Assembly: GCF_018614035.1 (NCBI RefSeq)
Contig: NZ_JAGGPA010000074.1
Coordinates: 1-64,000, forward strand
Direction of reading: 5' to 3'
Source: Streptomyces sp. ISL-96
Lineage (GTDB): Bacteria > Actinomycetota > Actinomycetes > Streptomycetales > Streptomycetaceae
Length of the DNA stretch: 64,000 bases
In this document: piece after piece, positions 50,676 to 60,631 of the stretch
How the letters are laid out: every line of letters begins with the position of its first letter
Position numbering within the stretch: position 1 is the first letter of the stretch
Made by a program: the position numbers and the translations under genes
The notes under the pieces: model-generated
Databases searched by the model: none
Told to the model about the DNA's origin: nothing
What the model saw: only the letters and a program-made list of their open reading frames with translations

Positions 50676-52316
50676 TCAGTCGGACCAGGTGAAGCCGGGC
50701 TGCACTTCCATGCAGGCGTCGGCCTTGGCGCCGTTCAGGGCCCGGGCGGACTTGAGAGCTTCGTCCTTGTCCTTGTCGTCCTTCGCCGCGGACTTGGGGT
50801 AAGTGCTGCCGCTCCGCCAGTCCGCGCCCACGACAAGAGTGACGCCTGAGACGTCGGTGGACCGCTTCGCCGAACTCAGCGGCAGGCCGAGGGACTTGGC
50901 AACCGCCTGGGCGTCACCCTCCAGGTCGACGCTCGGGAAGTAGACCGTGGTGCGCTCCTGCGGGTTGCGCTGCGTGTCGGCCCGGGCCTGGGTGAAGCCC
51001 TTCCCCGTGAGTACGCCGGTGACCTCGCGCGCACGTCCCGTCGCCGCCCCGAGGGCGTCCGTGTAGGTGCCGTTCTGCACCATCACGCCGATCTCCGCGT
51101 CCGGCGCGGCCGGGTCCTTGGAGACCTTCGGCTTCTGCTTCTTCGAGGCCTTCCCGTCCAGCGGCGTGTCCTCGCCGACCATCTTGAAGAGCAGTTCGGC
51201 TTCGCCCGGCTTGGGAAGGACCCGGTTGTTGTCCGCCGAGGGCACCGACGGCATGGTGGTCATGGTGATCCGGGCCGTCGGGACCTTCTTGAGTTCCTCG
51301 CCGAGGTCGTACAGCTTCTTGACGGTGTCGAGCCGGTCGTCGACGGTGAGCGCCCGGGTGGCGGCCTCGGCCAGCTTGCGCAGCTTGTTCGGGTCGCTGA
51401 GCTTGGTGTTCTTCTTCAGCTCGCGGACCATCGAATTCATGTACATGTGCTGGGCGTGCGTACGGGCGAGGTCGGTGCCGTCCTCGAAGCCGTAGCGGGT
51501 GCGCAGCCACTGGAGGGCCTGCTCGCCCTTGATGTACGTCTCGCCCTTCTTGAGCTCCAGGCCCGAGCCCTCGCCCTTGCTGTTGCGCGAGCGGACGTTG
51601 TCCGTGACACAGACCGGGACGCCACCGATGGCGTCCGCCATGGAGACGACACCCGAGAAGTCGATCATCATGAAGTGGTCGATGGTGATGCCGGTCAGCT
51701 GGTACCAGGTCGCGACCGTGCAGCCCGGACCGCCGCGTTGGAGACTCGCGTTGGTCATGCGCAGATTCGTCGTCGCCGGGTGGACCTCGCCGGTTTCCGG
51801 GTCGGTGCACTTGGGCATCTTCAGGAGCGTGTCGCGCGGCATGCTGATCACTGAGATGTTGCTGCGGTCGGCGGAGACGTGGAGCAGCATCTGTACGTCG
51901 GCGAGCGGCGGGCCGTCGAAGGTCTTCTTGGCGCCCCCGAGCCGCTTGTTCGCGTCGGAGTTACGCGCGTCGGAGCCGATGAGCAGAATGTTCAGCGGGG
52001 TCTGGCCCGCGGCGTTGACCTTGTGATCGACCATCGGCTTGTCGCCGAGGTTGAGTTCTTCCTTCTTCAGGTTGCCGTTGAGGTGGCGGTAGTAGAGGTA
52101 TCCGGCGCCGGCCGTGCCGAGTATCAGCAGGGACAGCACGGAGGCGACCCAGCGCAGTACCCGCCGCTTACCGCGTCTGCCGCGCGGATGTGGGCCGCCG
52201 CGCCGCCGGGGCGGCCCGGCGGCGTCGCCCTCGTGCAGGCTGTCGTCCCAGCCTCTTCCGTCGGCGGCCCGGACGCCTCCCCGCGTCCGCGCCTCACGCA
52301 CGGTGTTCTGTCCCAC
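50676..52316 (-). CDS. LCP protein 3 with LytR_C domain
   Basis: A 546-residue LCP protein. About 50 basic residues and one transmembrane helix (VASVLSLLILGTAGAGYLYY) precede the LCP domain (NILLIGSDARN, VISMPRDTLLKMP, AIGGVPVCV, IKGEQALQWLRTRYG) and a LytR_C domain (IGVMVQNGTYTDALG). Expected to transfer glycopolymers to peptidoglycan at the outer membrane face. It is separated from LCP 4 by 50 bases, so the two may be cotranscribed. Confidence 0.9.
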   Translation of the reverse strand: MGQNTVREARTRGGVRAADGRGWDDSLHEGDAAGPPRRRGGPHPRGRRGKRRVLRWVASVLSLLILGTAGAGYLYYRHLNGNLKKEELNLGDKPMVDHKVNAAGQTPLNILLIGSDARNSDANKRLGGAKKTFDGPPLADVQMLLHVSADRSNISVISMPRDTLLKMPKCTDPETGEVHPATTNLRMTNASLQRGGPGCTVATWYQLTGITIDHFMMIDFSGVVSMADAIGGVPVCVTDNVRSRNSKGEGSGLELKKGETYIKGEQALQWLRTRYGFEDGTDLARTHAQHMYMNSMVRELKKNTKLSDPNKLRKLAEAATRALTVDDRLDTVKKLYDLGEELKKVPTARITMTTMPSVPSADNNRVLPKPGEAELLFKMVGEDTPLDGKASKKQKPKVSKDPAAPDAEIGVMVQNGTYTDALGAATGRAREVTGVLTGKGFTQARADTQRNPQERTTVYFPSVDLEGDAQAVAKSLGLPLSSAKRSTDVSGVTLVVGADWRSGSTYPKSAAKDDKDKDEALKSARALNGAKADACMEVQPGFTWSD

Positions 52317-52366
52317 CCCTGGCCCCCCTGTTGTTCAGGCGCGCCGCATCATCCGGTGACCCGGTT

Positions 52367-54112
52367 TCACTTGGCGCAGATCTTCTGGTCTGCTTGGACC
52401 TTCTCCACCTCGGGCGGCTTCACCGGACCGCTGATGGGCACCCCTTCGCCCTTGAAGTCGGCGCCGAGAGTCAGGACCATCGGCTCCATCTCCCCTGCGT
52501 CCGCGCTGCCCTTCTTGAGCGCCGCGGCGGGCAGGCCCATCAGATCCGCGAGCTTGCGCGCCTGGTCGGCCTGGTTCGGTGCGTACTCAAGCCTAGTCTT
52601 AGCGATCTTCTCCGGGGCATTGCTCTTGTTCGTGGACTTGAGCACGCCCTGCTCGAGCTGGAGCCAGTTGAGGGTCGCCTGCGCGGCTCCGGCTGTGTCG
52701 CTGCCGTTGTAGACGTCGACACGAACCTCGGACGCTTCGGACCTGGGGCCCTTGAGCAGTGCGGCCTGCTTGCTCTTGGCGGCCTTCTCCCTCTTCTTCA
52801 CGTCGGTGAAGGAGACGTCATTCTGCAGGGCGTTGAACACCTGCGGGGCCTTGACGGGGTCCAGAACGACGGTCGCCTTGACCGTCTCGGCGGGGTTGTC
52901 TCTCACGGGGATCGTCGTGAAGGCGATGTTCTTGATGTTGATCCGGCCGAGTTCCTCGGCGAGGGCCTTCAGCTTCGGGAGGTCCTCGATCTCCTTGTTC
53001 ACCGTGAGCGCCTTGGTGGCCGCGTCCGCGAGGTCGAGCATCCTCTTCGGATTGCCGAGGGTGTCTTCCTTCATCTTGCGGATCATCGAGGCGATGAACT
53101 GCTGCTGCATCTTGATCCGGTCGAGGTCGCTCTCGTTGCCGAGACCGTGCCGGTTCCTGACGAACGCGAGCGCCTCCTCGCCCTGGATGCGGTGGTCACC
53201 GGCCGACAGGTTGAGCTGCGAGTACTTGGTGTCCTTGATGGGCTCGGTAAGACAGACGTCCACGCCGCCGATCGCGGTGGTCAGCGTCTTGACCGCGTTG
53301 AAGTCGGCCATCATGAAGTGGTTGATCGGGAGACCGGTGATCTGCTTGACCGTGCGCATGGTGCAGCCCGGATCCCGGCCGCCCACGCCGAAGCTCTCGT
53401 TGAACCTCGTGTACGGCGTCCCCGGGATGACCGTCTCCGTGCCGTCCGCATGCTTGGTGGGGCAGTCGGGGATGTCGGTCTTCAGGTCGCGGGGGATGCT
53501 CAGAGCGGTCGCGTTCGTGCGGTCTGCCGAGACATGGAAGAGGAAGGTCGTGTCGGCGTGGCCGGTCGAGTTCTTCCTGTCCCCGTAGCCTTCGTTGCCC
53601 GCGCCGGTGCGCTTGTCGGTGCCGATGATCAGGATGTTCATCGGCCCGTCCGTCGAGGCACCGTTGGCCGCGTCACCGACGTCCACCGAGTCGATGTTCC
53701 CGTTGAGGCGGTCGTACACGACGTACGCGCCGACCGAGACGCCGACGAGCACGAAGCCCATGACGCCGCCGGTCCACAGCAGCGCCTTCTTCTTGCCGGA
53801 CTTCTTCGCCTTGCGCTTTCGGCGGCCGGCCTGCGGCGCGCCGCCGTCGCCGCTGCCGGAATCGCGCGAGATGCCCGCGCTCCGGGAGCCGTTCGAGGCA
53901 CGTCGGCTGCGCTGGACGGGGACTTCGCGCCGGGGGCCGGCGGCCCGCTCACGGGTGTTCGTTCTCGACGAAGTCCTCCGGGGAGGGGCCGCCGCCGGCG
54001 ATCGCCCAGCGGAGTGGTCCAGTCGCAATTCGTAATGACCGGTGTCCGGGTTGAGGACCCACTGGTCTGCGGGGTCGATTTCTTCCGCCCGCCCACGGTT
54101 TTGCGCATCCAC
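52367..54112 (-). CDS. LCP protein 4 with LytR_C domain
   Basis: A 581-residue LCP protein with an Arg/Ser-rich cytoplasmic region of about 105 residues and a transmembrane helix (LLWTGGVMGFVLVGVSVGAY). The LCP domain (NILIIGTDKRTG, LSIPRDLKTDIP, AIGGVDVCL, IQGEEALAFVRNRHG) and a LytR_C domain (VRVDVYNGSDTAGAAQ) follow. The start is GTG 54112, with GGAGG about 12 bases upstream. Confidence 0.9.
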   Translation of the reverse strand: MDAQNRGRAEEIDPADQWVLNPDTGHYELRLDHSAGRSPAAAPPRRTSSRTNTRERAAGPRREVPVQRSRRASNGSRSAGISRDSGSGDGGAPQAGRRKRKAKKSGKKKALLWTGGVMGFVLVGVSVGAYVVYDRLNGNIDSVDVGDAANGASTDGPMNILIIGTDKRTGAGNEGYGDRKNSTGHADTTFLFHVSADRTNATALSIPRDLKTDIPDCPTKHADGTETVIPGTPYTRFNESFGVGGRDPGCTMRTVKQITGLPINHFMMADFNAVKTLTTAIGGVDVCLTEPIKDTKYSQLNLSAGDHRIQGEEALAFVRNRHGLGNESDLDRIKMQQQFIASMIRKMKEDTLGNPKRMLDLADAATKALTVNKEIEDLPKLKALAEELGRINIKNIAFTTIPVRDNPAETVKATVVLDPVKAPQVFNALQNDVSFTDVKKREKAAKSKQAALLKGPRSEASEVRVDVYNGSDTAGAAQATLNWLQLEQGVLKSTNKSNAPEKIAKTRLEYAPNQADQARKLADLMGLPAAALKKGSADAGEMEPMVLTLGADFKGEGVPISGPVKPPEVEKVQADQKICAK

Positions 54113-54329
54113 GGTTGCTTGAGTCCTCCGTCGGGTGCCACATGAGGCGCCTCCCCCAGGCCCTCTGGCGTTCGTTCCAGCAGTGCGACCTCAGGGCCGG
54201 AAGCACCGGATCGCGTCACACTATCTGCCCAGTTCAGCGTGGGGCGACGTCCGTGACAAATTCCACTGGCCTTACAACTGGGCAATCCGCCCAATCCGTT
54301 CTGTTGCTGGTCAGGCTTTGGCTATCGCT

Positions 54330-55631
54330 TTACTCGCACTCGTCGGTGGCCGCATTGCTGCCGGTGAAAGTCGGCGTCGGGGCCGGGCTCGCCGATCCCG
54401 TGTCGTCGGGCTTCTCGTCGGCCGGGGATTTGTCTTCCTTGTCCGGCTTCTCGGAGCCCGCCGGTACGACGGAAACGGGCGCGTCCTCGCGCAGCTGCTT
54501 GAACAGACGGCTGGCGTCCGGCTCCACGAGCTCGTCCCGGTTCGGGTCCTGAGCGTAAGGCTGACGGGGCACCGTCATGAACTGCACCTGGTCGGTGGGG
54601 ATGTTCCGCATGCCGCGCACCAGGTTGTACAGGTCCTTGAGCGAGTCGAGCCCGGCATCGGTCGTGAGGGACTTCGTCGCCGCGTCCAGCACCGGGTAGA
54701 GCCTGGTCGGATTGAGCAGTACGCCGTTGCTCTGCACCTTGTTCACCAGCGCGCCGAGGAATCGCTGCTGGCGTTCCATGCGTTCGGTGTCGCTGCCGTC
54801 GCCGATGGTCTTGCGGGCCCGTACGAAGCCGAGGGCCTGCTCACCGTTCAGCTTCTGGCGGCCCTTGTCCAGCCGGAGCAGGGCGTCCTCGTCGTCGATC
54901 GGCTCCTTGAGGCAGATCTCGACGCCGTTCACCGCGTCGACCATCCCCTTGAAGCCCGCGAAGTCGATGACCATGTGGTGGTTCACCCGGACGCCGGTGA
55001 GCCGCTCGACCGTACGGATGGTGCACGCCGTACCGCCGAGCTCGAACGCCGAGTTGAACTGGGTGGATTGCTCGTTCGTGCGCGTGCCGTCGGGCTTCCG
55101 GCAGCTGGGGATGTCCACCATCAGGTCGCGCGGCAGCGAGACGGCTGTCGCGCTCTTACGGTCCCCGGCCAGGTGCAGCAGGATCGTCGTGTCGGAGCGC
55201 TGGGTGCCCTTGTCGGGCCCGTACTTGCTGTTGCCCTTGCCGGAGCGGGTGTCGGACCCGATGAGCAGGATGTTCTGGGCGTGCCGCGCGATGGGTGTGG
55301 GGCGCTCTTTCTCGTACTCTTCGAGCTCGGCGGCGGCGCTGGTGTCCGTGGTGATGTTGCCGTCGAGCTTCCGGTAGAGCCACCAGCCGACACCGGCGGC
55401 GAGGAGGAGCGCGAAGGAGGCGCCGAGGGCGGTCCAACGAAGCCAGCGCGGATGTCCGTTGGCGTCGCCACCTTCCCCCGAACCCGAACCCGAACCCTCA
55501 CCCGCACCCTCCGCGCTCAGATCCTCGCCATCCGCACCTTCCGTGGCAGCCAGGTCCTTCGCCTCGTCCTCCTCGGCCGGGGTGTCCGGTCCGGAGGGCG
55601 TGCCAGCACTGTCGGTCACGTCTGCGTCCAT
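54330..55631 (-). CDS. LCP protein 5
   Basis: A 433-residue LCP protein with an acidic, Gly/Ser-rich N-terminal region of about 65 residues and one transmembrane helix (ALGASFALLLAAGVGWWLY). The LCP domain (NILLIGSDTRSG, AVSLPRDLMVDIP, AVNGVEIC, LNGEQALGFVRARK) is followed by a disordered C-terminal tail in place of a LytR_C domain. It is the fifth LCP gene in 9.5 kb and on the same strand as the others. The start at 55631 is the first in frame. Confidence 0.9.
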   Translation of the reverse strand: MDADVTDSAGTPSGPDTPAEEDEAKDLAATEGADGEDLSAEGAGEGSGSGSGEGGDANGHPRWLRWTALGASFALLLAAGVGWWLYRKLDGNITTDTSAAAELEEYEKERPTPIARHAQNILLIGSDTRSGKGNSKYGPDKGTQRSDTTILLHLAGDRKSATAVSLPRDLMVDIPSCRKPDGTRTNEQSTQFNSAFELGGTACTIRTVERLTGVRVNHHMVIDFAGFKGMVDAVNGVEICLKEPIDDEDALLRLDKGRQKLNGEQALGFVRARKTIGDGSDTERMERQQRFLGALVNKVQSNGVLLNPTRLYPVLDAATKSLTTDAGLDSLKDLYNLVRGMRNIPTDQVQFMTVPRQPYAQDPNRDELVEPDASRLFKQLREDAPVSVVPAGSEKPDKEDKSPADEKPDDTGSASPAPTPTFTGSNAATDECE

Positions 55632-55784
55632 CCTTCACGGAGTCGGCGGCGCGCTGTGGCCGCCGGTCGCAGGGGTAGACGGCTGAACCTCGCGCTTGGT
55701 TGTGCGGTGCTTACCGTCGATCATCTACCGGAGTTGACGCTCCGGGGGGAGGGCTCGGCAGCCGGTGGGCCGGACGGGTGGCTC

Positions 55785-56549
55785 TCAGGGCGCTTGTAGT
55801 ACCGCCGTGTTGGTGACCCGTTCGCTCTCGATCCGCTTGGCGAGGCCTTCCTCCGAGAGCTGACCGAGATTCCGGCACAGCACCACGGAACCGCCGACGG
55901 CGAGGGGCGCGAACAGACCCGAGGACAGCCCCTCCCACGTGTCGTACTCCAGCCCCGACAGCAGCCGCGCCCCGGATCCGAGCCCGAGGCTCTCCGCGTC
56001 CGCGCGTGCCCGCTCGACCAGCTGGGCGCCCGTGAGCTCCGTACCGCCGACCCGCAGCGCGGGCTCGTCCGGATCCACGGGGGCGTACGGCGCGAAACGG
56101 TCGCCCTGCCCCGGCACCTCGACGGCGTAGTCCGCGAATCCGGCGGGCGGCTGCGGGAAGCGGCCGCCCAGCGGCCGCAGGGCGAGCGCCACGCGCTCCC
56201 CGCCGCAGGCCCGCGCCTCCTCCAGCGTGTCGGGCCCGCTGACCACCAGATCGGCGCCGGCCGGGTCCCCGCCCACATCCGCGACCACACCGACGGACGA
56301 ACAGGCGAGCAGCCAGACGGCGGTCTGCCAGTGCGCGGGAAGCAGCAGCGCGAGCCGGTCGCCGGGCGCGGCGCCGAGGTCGCCCTGGAGCAGGTTGGCG
56401 GTCTTCGCCACCCAATTGGCGAAGGTGGCGACGGACAGTTCTACGCGCTCGCCGGTGGCGTCGTCGTAGAAGGTGACCAGGGGCTGGGCGGGGTCCGCGG
56501 CGAGCGCGGATCGCAGCAGGTCGGCGGGGGTGCGATCGGTGGCGTTCAC
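55785..56549 (-). CDS. TIGR03089-family protein (truncated acyl-adenylate-like)
   Basis: A 254-residue actinobacterial protein of the TIGR03089 type. It resembles only the N-terminal half of AMP-dependent synthetases (ELSVATFANWVAKTANLL; LALLLPAHWQTAVWLLACS) and lacks the usual AMP-binding P-loop and C-terminal domain, so catalysis is doubtful. Conserved position near LCP and mannose genes suggests a structural or envelope role. The start is GTG 56549. Confidence 0.82.
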   Translation of the reverse strand: MNATDRTPADLLRSALAADPAQPLVTFYDDATGERVELSVATFANWVAKTANLLQGDLGAAPGDRLALLLPAHWQTAVWLLACSSVGVVADVGGDPAGADLVVSGPDTLEEARACGGERVALALRPLGGRFPQPPAGFADYAVEVPGQGDRFAPYAPVDPDEPALRVGGTELTGAQLVERARADAESLGLGSGARLLSGLEYDTWEGLSSGLFAPLAVGGSVVLCRNLGQLSEEGLAKRIESERVTNTAVLQAP

Positions 56550-56670
56550 CCGCGCAAGAGTACGCCGGTGCCTTCGCGCGGGGGCCGTGCGGCCCGGGCG
56601 CGGGAGGGCCGCCCGTACACCGGTTCGGCCGACGCCCCGTCAATTCCCCAATGGACATATTTATCCACTT

Positions 56671-58116
56671 ATGCCCAAGATCTACTGCATGCGTGCATTC
56701 CTTGCTTCCGCGATCGGAGTCGCGTGCACCGCCGCTCTGGTCCTGCCCACCGCTGCCAACGCCGCCCCGGCTCCCGCTGTCCCCACGAATACGGCGCCAC
56801 CGGGCTCCACTCAATCCCTGCCACTCGTGCCACTCCCACCACACAACGACCCCGGGACCGACCGGGCCGCGGGCACCGCGCCACAGGGCCGGTCGGAGCG
56901 CGACACCAGACCGTTCTCGCTGGTCGGGGTCGTCTGGGAGGACGCCGAAGCCGAACTCCACGGCACGGTCCAGGTCCGTACCCGCGCCACCGCGACAGGC
57001 GCCTGGACCGGCTGGCAGTACCTCGAAACGCACAACCACGAGCACGCCGCCGACTCCGGCACGGCGGAGCGCGAGACGGGGAAGGTCCGCGGCTCGACCG
57101 CGCCCCTGTGGGTGGGCGACAGCGACGGCGTAGAGGTACAGGTACGGCCCGAGGGCGCCGCAGCCCTTCGCGGCGCCACCCCCCTCCCGTCCGGACTGCG
57201 CCTCGAACTGGTGGACCCGGGCGACGACCCACCCGCGGGCACGTCGGCAACCGCCACCGAAGCCGAAGCGGCCGGCGAGACCGTCGGCGAGGCCGCAGAC
57301 AGCAACGCCGACAACAACGCCGACGACACCGCGGCCCAGGCCGCCACCGGGTACGACGCGGACGACCCCCGCACCACGGTCATGACCGCGGAGGACGCCG
57401 CGGCCTCGGCCGTCAACGCCGACCTCGCCCCGCTCGGCGCCACCGAAGTACCGGCCCTGAGCAAGGCGGAGACGGAGGAGCAGACCTTCGTACTCGGCGG
57501 CGGAAAGCCCCGCATCGGGCCGCGCCCGCGCATCGTCACACGCAAGGGGTGGGGGGCGAACGAGCAGCTGCGCGAGCGCAACTTCGTCTACACGCACCGC
57601 GTCAAGGCGGCCTTCGTGCACCACAGCGCGACCGGGAACAACTACAGCTGTTCGCAGGCCGACTCAGTCCTGCGCAGTATCTACCGCTACCACGTCAAGA
57701 GCAGTGGCTGGCGCGACTTCGGCTACAACTTCGCCGTCGACAAGTGCGGGAACATCTACGAAGGCCGGGCAGGGGGTGTGGCCAAGCCCGTCCTGGGGGC
57801 GCACACTCGCGGTTTCAACAGCAACAGCACGGGCATCGCCGTCCTCGGAAGCTACAGCAAGGTCAACCCACCCGCCGCCGTAGTCAACGCTGTTGCCCGC
57901 CTCACCGCCTGGAAGCTCGGCCTGTACGGCGCCAACCCGCGCGCCACGACAACGCTCAAGTCCGGGGGCGGCAACCGGTACAAGAAGGGCACCATCGCCA
58001 AGCTCAAAGTCATCTCCGGACACCGGGACGGATACGCCACCGACTGTCCGGGAGGCCGCCTCTACAGCAAGCTCGACGAGGCCCGGGACGCCTCGGCCCG
58101 CCTTCAGGGCCGCTGA
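56671..58116 (+). CDS. secreted N-acetylmuramoyl-L-alanine amidase (PGRP/amidase 2)
   Basis: A 481-residue exported enzyme. A signal peptide (about 1-32, ending ANAAPA) is followed by a 250-residue acidic region of beta modules, then a C-terminal PGRP/amidase_2 domain: ITRKGWGAN-like start (VTRKGWGANEQ), zinc His in AFVHHSATGNNY, FGYNFAVDKCGNIYEGR and GHRDGYATDCPG. It cleaves the amide between muramic acid and the stem peptide. ATG 56671 or in-frame ATG 56689 could start it. Confidence 0.9.
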   Translation: MPKIYCMRAFLASAIGVACTAALVLPTAANAAPAPAVPTNTAPPGSTQSLPLVPLPPHNDPGTDRAAGTAPQGRSERDTRPFSLVGVVWEDAEAELHGTVQVRTRATATGAWTGWQYLETHNHEHAADSGTAERETGKVRGSTAPLWVGDSDGVEVQVRPEGAAALRGATPLPSGLRLELVDPGDDPPAGTSATATEAEAAGETVGEAADSNADNNADDTAAQAATGYDADDPRTTVMTAEDAAASAVNADLAPLGATEVPALSKAETEEQTFVLGGGKPRIGPRPRIVTRKGWGANEQLRERNFVYTHRVKAAFVHHSATGNNYSCSQADSVLRSIYRYHVKSSGWRDFGYNFAVDKCGNIYEGRAGGVAKPVLGAHTRGFNSNSTGIAVLGSYSKVNPPAAVVNAVARLTAWKLGLYGANPRATTTLKSGGGNRYKKGTIAKLKVISGHRDGYATDCPGGRLYSKLDEARDASARLQGR

Positions 58117-58202
58117 CGGGCCGGGCCGGGGCGTATCGAACGGTCTGCATACACTGGCCTGCCCGTACCCGGCCGGCCCCAGCAGGAAGCAGAGACGACA
58201 AG

Positions 58203-59285
58203 GTGACTGAAGCGATCCTCCTGGTCGGCGGCAAGGGCACCCGGCTGCGCCCGCTCACCGTTCACACACCGAAGCCGATGGTCCCGGCGGCAGGCGTCCC
58301 CTTCCTGACCCATCAGCTGGCCCGCGCGCGGGCGGCCGGAGTCGAGCACATCGTCCTCGCGACGTCGTACCTCGCCGAGGTCTTCGAGCCGTACTTCGGC
58401 GACGGCTCCGCGCTGGGCCTGCACCTGGAGTACGTAACCGAAGAGGAACCGCTGGGCACCGGCGGCGCGATCCGCAACGTCGCGTCACGACTCCACTCGT
58501 CGCCCGACGACCCGGTCCTCATCTTCAACGGCGACATCCTCACGGGCCTCGACATCGGAGCCCTGGTCTCCACGCACACCACATCGGGCGCGGACGTCTC
58601 GCTGCACCTCACCCGCGTCGAGGACCCCAGAGCCTTCGGCCTCGTCCCCACCGACCCCACGGGCCGGGTAACGGCATTCCTGGAAAAACCCCAAACGCCC
58701 GAAGAAATCGTCACCGACCAGATCAACGCGGGGGCGTACGTCTTCCGCCGCTCGGTCATAGACACGATCCCCGCAGGCCGCCCCGTCTCCGTGGAACGCG
58801 AGACGTTCCCCGGCCTGCTGTCCTCCGGAGCGCACCTCCAGGGCATGGTCGACTCGACGTACTGGCTGGACCTCGGCACCCCGCAGGCCTTCGTCCGTGG
58901 CTCGGCCGACCTGGTCCTGGGCCGGGCCCCGTCCCCGGCGGTGCCCGGCCGCTGCGGCGACCGCCTGGTCCTGCCGACGGCGTCCGTGGCGGGCGACGCG
59001 AAGCTGACCGGCGGCACGGTGGTGGGCGAGGGCGCGGTCGTCGGCGAGGGCGCCCGCATCGACGGCAGCGCACTCCTGCCCGACTGTGTGATCGGGGCGG
59101 GCGCGGTGATCACCGACTCCCTCATCGGGGCGGGCGCCAGGATCGGCGCTCGTACGGTCGTGTCCGGCGCGGTGATCGGGGACGGCGCGACGGTGGGGGC
59201 GGACAACGAGCTGCGCGACGGCGTACGGGTGTGGTGCGGCGCATCGCTCCCCGACGCGGCGCTCCGCTTCTCGTCGGACCAGTAA
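58203..59285 (+). CDS. manC: mannose-1-phosphate guanylyltransferase (NDP-sugar pyrophosphorylase)
   Basis: A 360-residue enzyme. The nucleotidyltransferase domain (LLVGGKGTRLRPLT signature, FNGDILTG, VTAFLEKP) is followed by a left-handed beta-helix of hexapeptide repeats (VVGEGAVVGEGARI...). It makes a nucleotide sugar; GDP-mannose is likely because the S. coelicolor homologue at this locus is ManC. GTG 58203 is the start. It supplies donor sugars for protein and wall glycosylation. Confidence 0.88.
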   Translation: MTEAILLVGGKGTRLRPLTVHTPKPMVPAAGVPFLTHQLARARAAGVEHIVLATSYLAEVFEPYFGDGSALGLHLEYVTEEEPLGTGGAIRNVASRLHSSPDDPVLIFNGDILTGLDIGALVSTHTTSGADVSLHLTRVEDPRAFGLVPTDPTGRVTAFLEKPQTPEEIVTDQINAGAYVFRRSVIDTIPAGRPVSVERETFPGLLSSGAHLQGMVDSTYWLDLGTPQAFVRGSADLVLGRAPSPAVPGRCGDRLVLPTASVAGDAKLTGGTVVGEGAVVGEGARIDGSALLPDCVIGAGAVITDSLIGAGARIGARTVVSGAVIGDGATVGADNELRDGVRVWCGASLPDAALRFSSDQ

Positions 59286-59375
59286 CCGCACGCACGCGCA
59301 TCGGCCCCCGGCCCCGTAGGCTCGAACCCAGCACGTCCCACCCACCGACCCACTGCCCCGCCAAGGACCGCACCC

Positions 59376-60380
59376 GTGTCAGGCCGCTTCGCGCCCCGCC
59401 CCGTCATCCGCACCACGGTGCGGGGCGGCGACGCGGCACGACCGCCGGCCGTCCCGCACCAAACCGCATCCACCGCACGCACCCGGACGTGGACACCGCC
59501 GGGACCGCTGGACCTCGCCCTGGTACTCGGCCCACTCCGCCGCGGCCCGGCCGACCCCGCTTTCCGTACGACCCCCGACGGAGCCTTCTGGCGTACGTGC
59601 CGCACGCCGGCGGGCCCGGGCACGCTGCGGATAGCGGCGCGCGACGGCGCGGTGGAGGCGAAGGCCTGGGGCGAGGGCGCCGACTGGCTCCTGACCCAAC
59701 TCCCGCCCCTGCTGGGCTCGTTGGACGACCCATCCACCTTCGTGCCGCGTCACCGCATCGTCGCCGAGACGTGGCGCCGCCGCCCCGGCCTGCGGCTGGG
59801 CCGCACCGGCCTGGTCCTCGAATCCCTCATCCCCTCCATCCTGGAGCAGAAGGTGACGACGGACGAGGCGTACCGGGCGTGGCGCCTGCTGCTCCGCAAG
59901 TACGGCGAACCGGCCCCCGGCCCGGTGGACGGCCGTATGCACGTCATGCCGTCCGCCCGAACCTGGTCCCTCATCCCGTCCTGGGAGTGGCACCGCGCGG
60001 GCGTCGACAGCAAGCGCTCGGCGACGATCCTGCGGGCGGTACGGGTGGCGAGGCGCCTGGAGGAGGCGTCCAAGATGTCCCTCGACGACGCCTCGGCCCG
60101 CCTGCAACTGATCCCGGGCATCGGCCCCTGGACGGCGGCGGAGACCCTGCAGCGCAGCAACGGAGCCGCCGACGCGGTGTCGGTCGGCGACTATCACCTG
60201 CCGAGCACGGTCGGGTACGCCCTGGCGGGCGACCGCGAAGCGGACGACGCGGCCATGCTCGAACTCCTGGCCCCGTACGCGGGCCAGCGCCACCGGGTGG
60301 CCCGCCTGATCCTCATCTCAGGCCAAACCCCACCCCGCCGCGCCCCCCGGATGACCCCCCGCAACATAGCCGCCCTGTAA
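59376..60380 (+). CDS. HhH-GPD DNA glycosylase (AlkA-like)
   Basis: A 334-residue 3-methyladenine-type DNA glycosylase for base-excision repair. It shows the helix-hairpin-helix and catalytic Asp region LQLIPGIGPWTAAETLQRS followed by VGDYHLPS, and an earlier PSILEQKVTTDEA segment. GTG 59376 opens MSGRFAPRP. Confidence 0.88.
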   Translation: MSGRFAPRPVIRTTVRGGDAARPPAVPHQTASTARTRTWTPPGPLDLALVLGPLRRGPADPAFRTTPDGAFWRTCRTPAGPGTLRIAARDGAVEAKAWGEGADWLLTQLPPLLGSLDDPSTFVPRHRIVAETWRRRPGLRLGRTGLVLESLIPSILEQKVTTDEAYRAWRLLLRKYGEPAPGPVDGRMHVMPSARTWSLIPSWEWHRAGVDSKRSATILRAVRVARRLEEASKMSLDDASARLQLIPGIGPWTAAETLQRSNGAADAVSVGDYHLPSTVGYALAGDREADDAAMLELLAPYAGQRHRVARLILISGQTPPRRAPRMTPRNIAAL

Positions 60381-60445
60381 CTCCGGCCCCCCTTGCCACC
60401 GGCCCCTGCTGCCGCCGGCGTCGAGGGGGCTGCGCCCCACCCCGC

Positions 60446-60600
60446 TTCGTGTGTCGCGGTGGCAGGAGGGGACGTGCCGGGTCGCTCCCCGCAGGGCGTC
60501 GAATGCAACGGGCCTGAACAAGTCCAGTGGCCGAACATTCGGCGTCCGAGGAGACAGCCCGGCGCGGCACCGACCCCAACGGCCCGGGCGTCGAGAGGCT
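60446..60600 (+). repeat. dispersed repeat element, third copy
   Basis: Matches 31701-31860: GCTCCCCGCAGGGCGTCGAA, CGAACATTCG (60532-60541) and GGCGCGGCACCGACCCCA. It lies between two convergent genes; no coding role. Confidence 0.8.
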
Positions 60601-60631
60601 GCGCCCCACCCCGGTCAACCCAGCGCCCCCC

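Noticed and set aside
56331..59285. 984-residue plus-strand open frame taken as one protein
   Set aside because: Only its last 360 codons (manC, from 58203) are real; the earlier part is out of frame with the amidase gene and Arg-rich.
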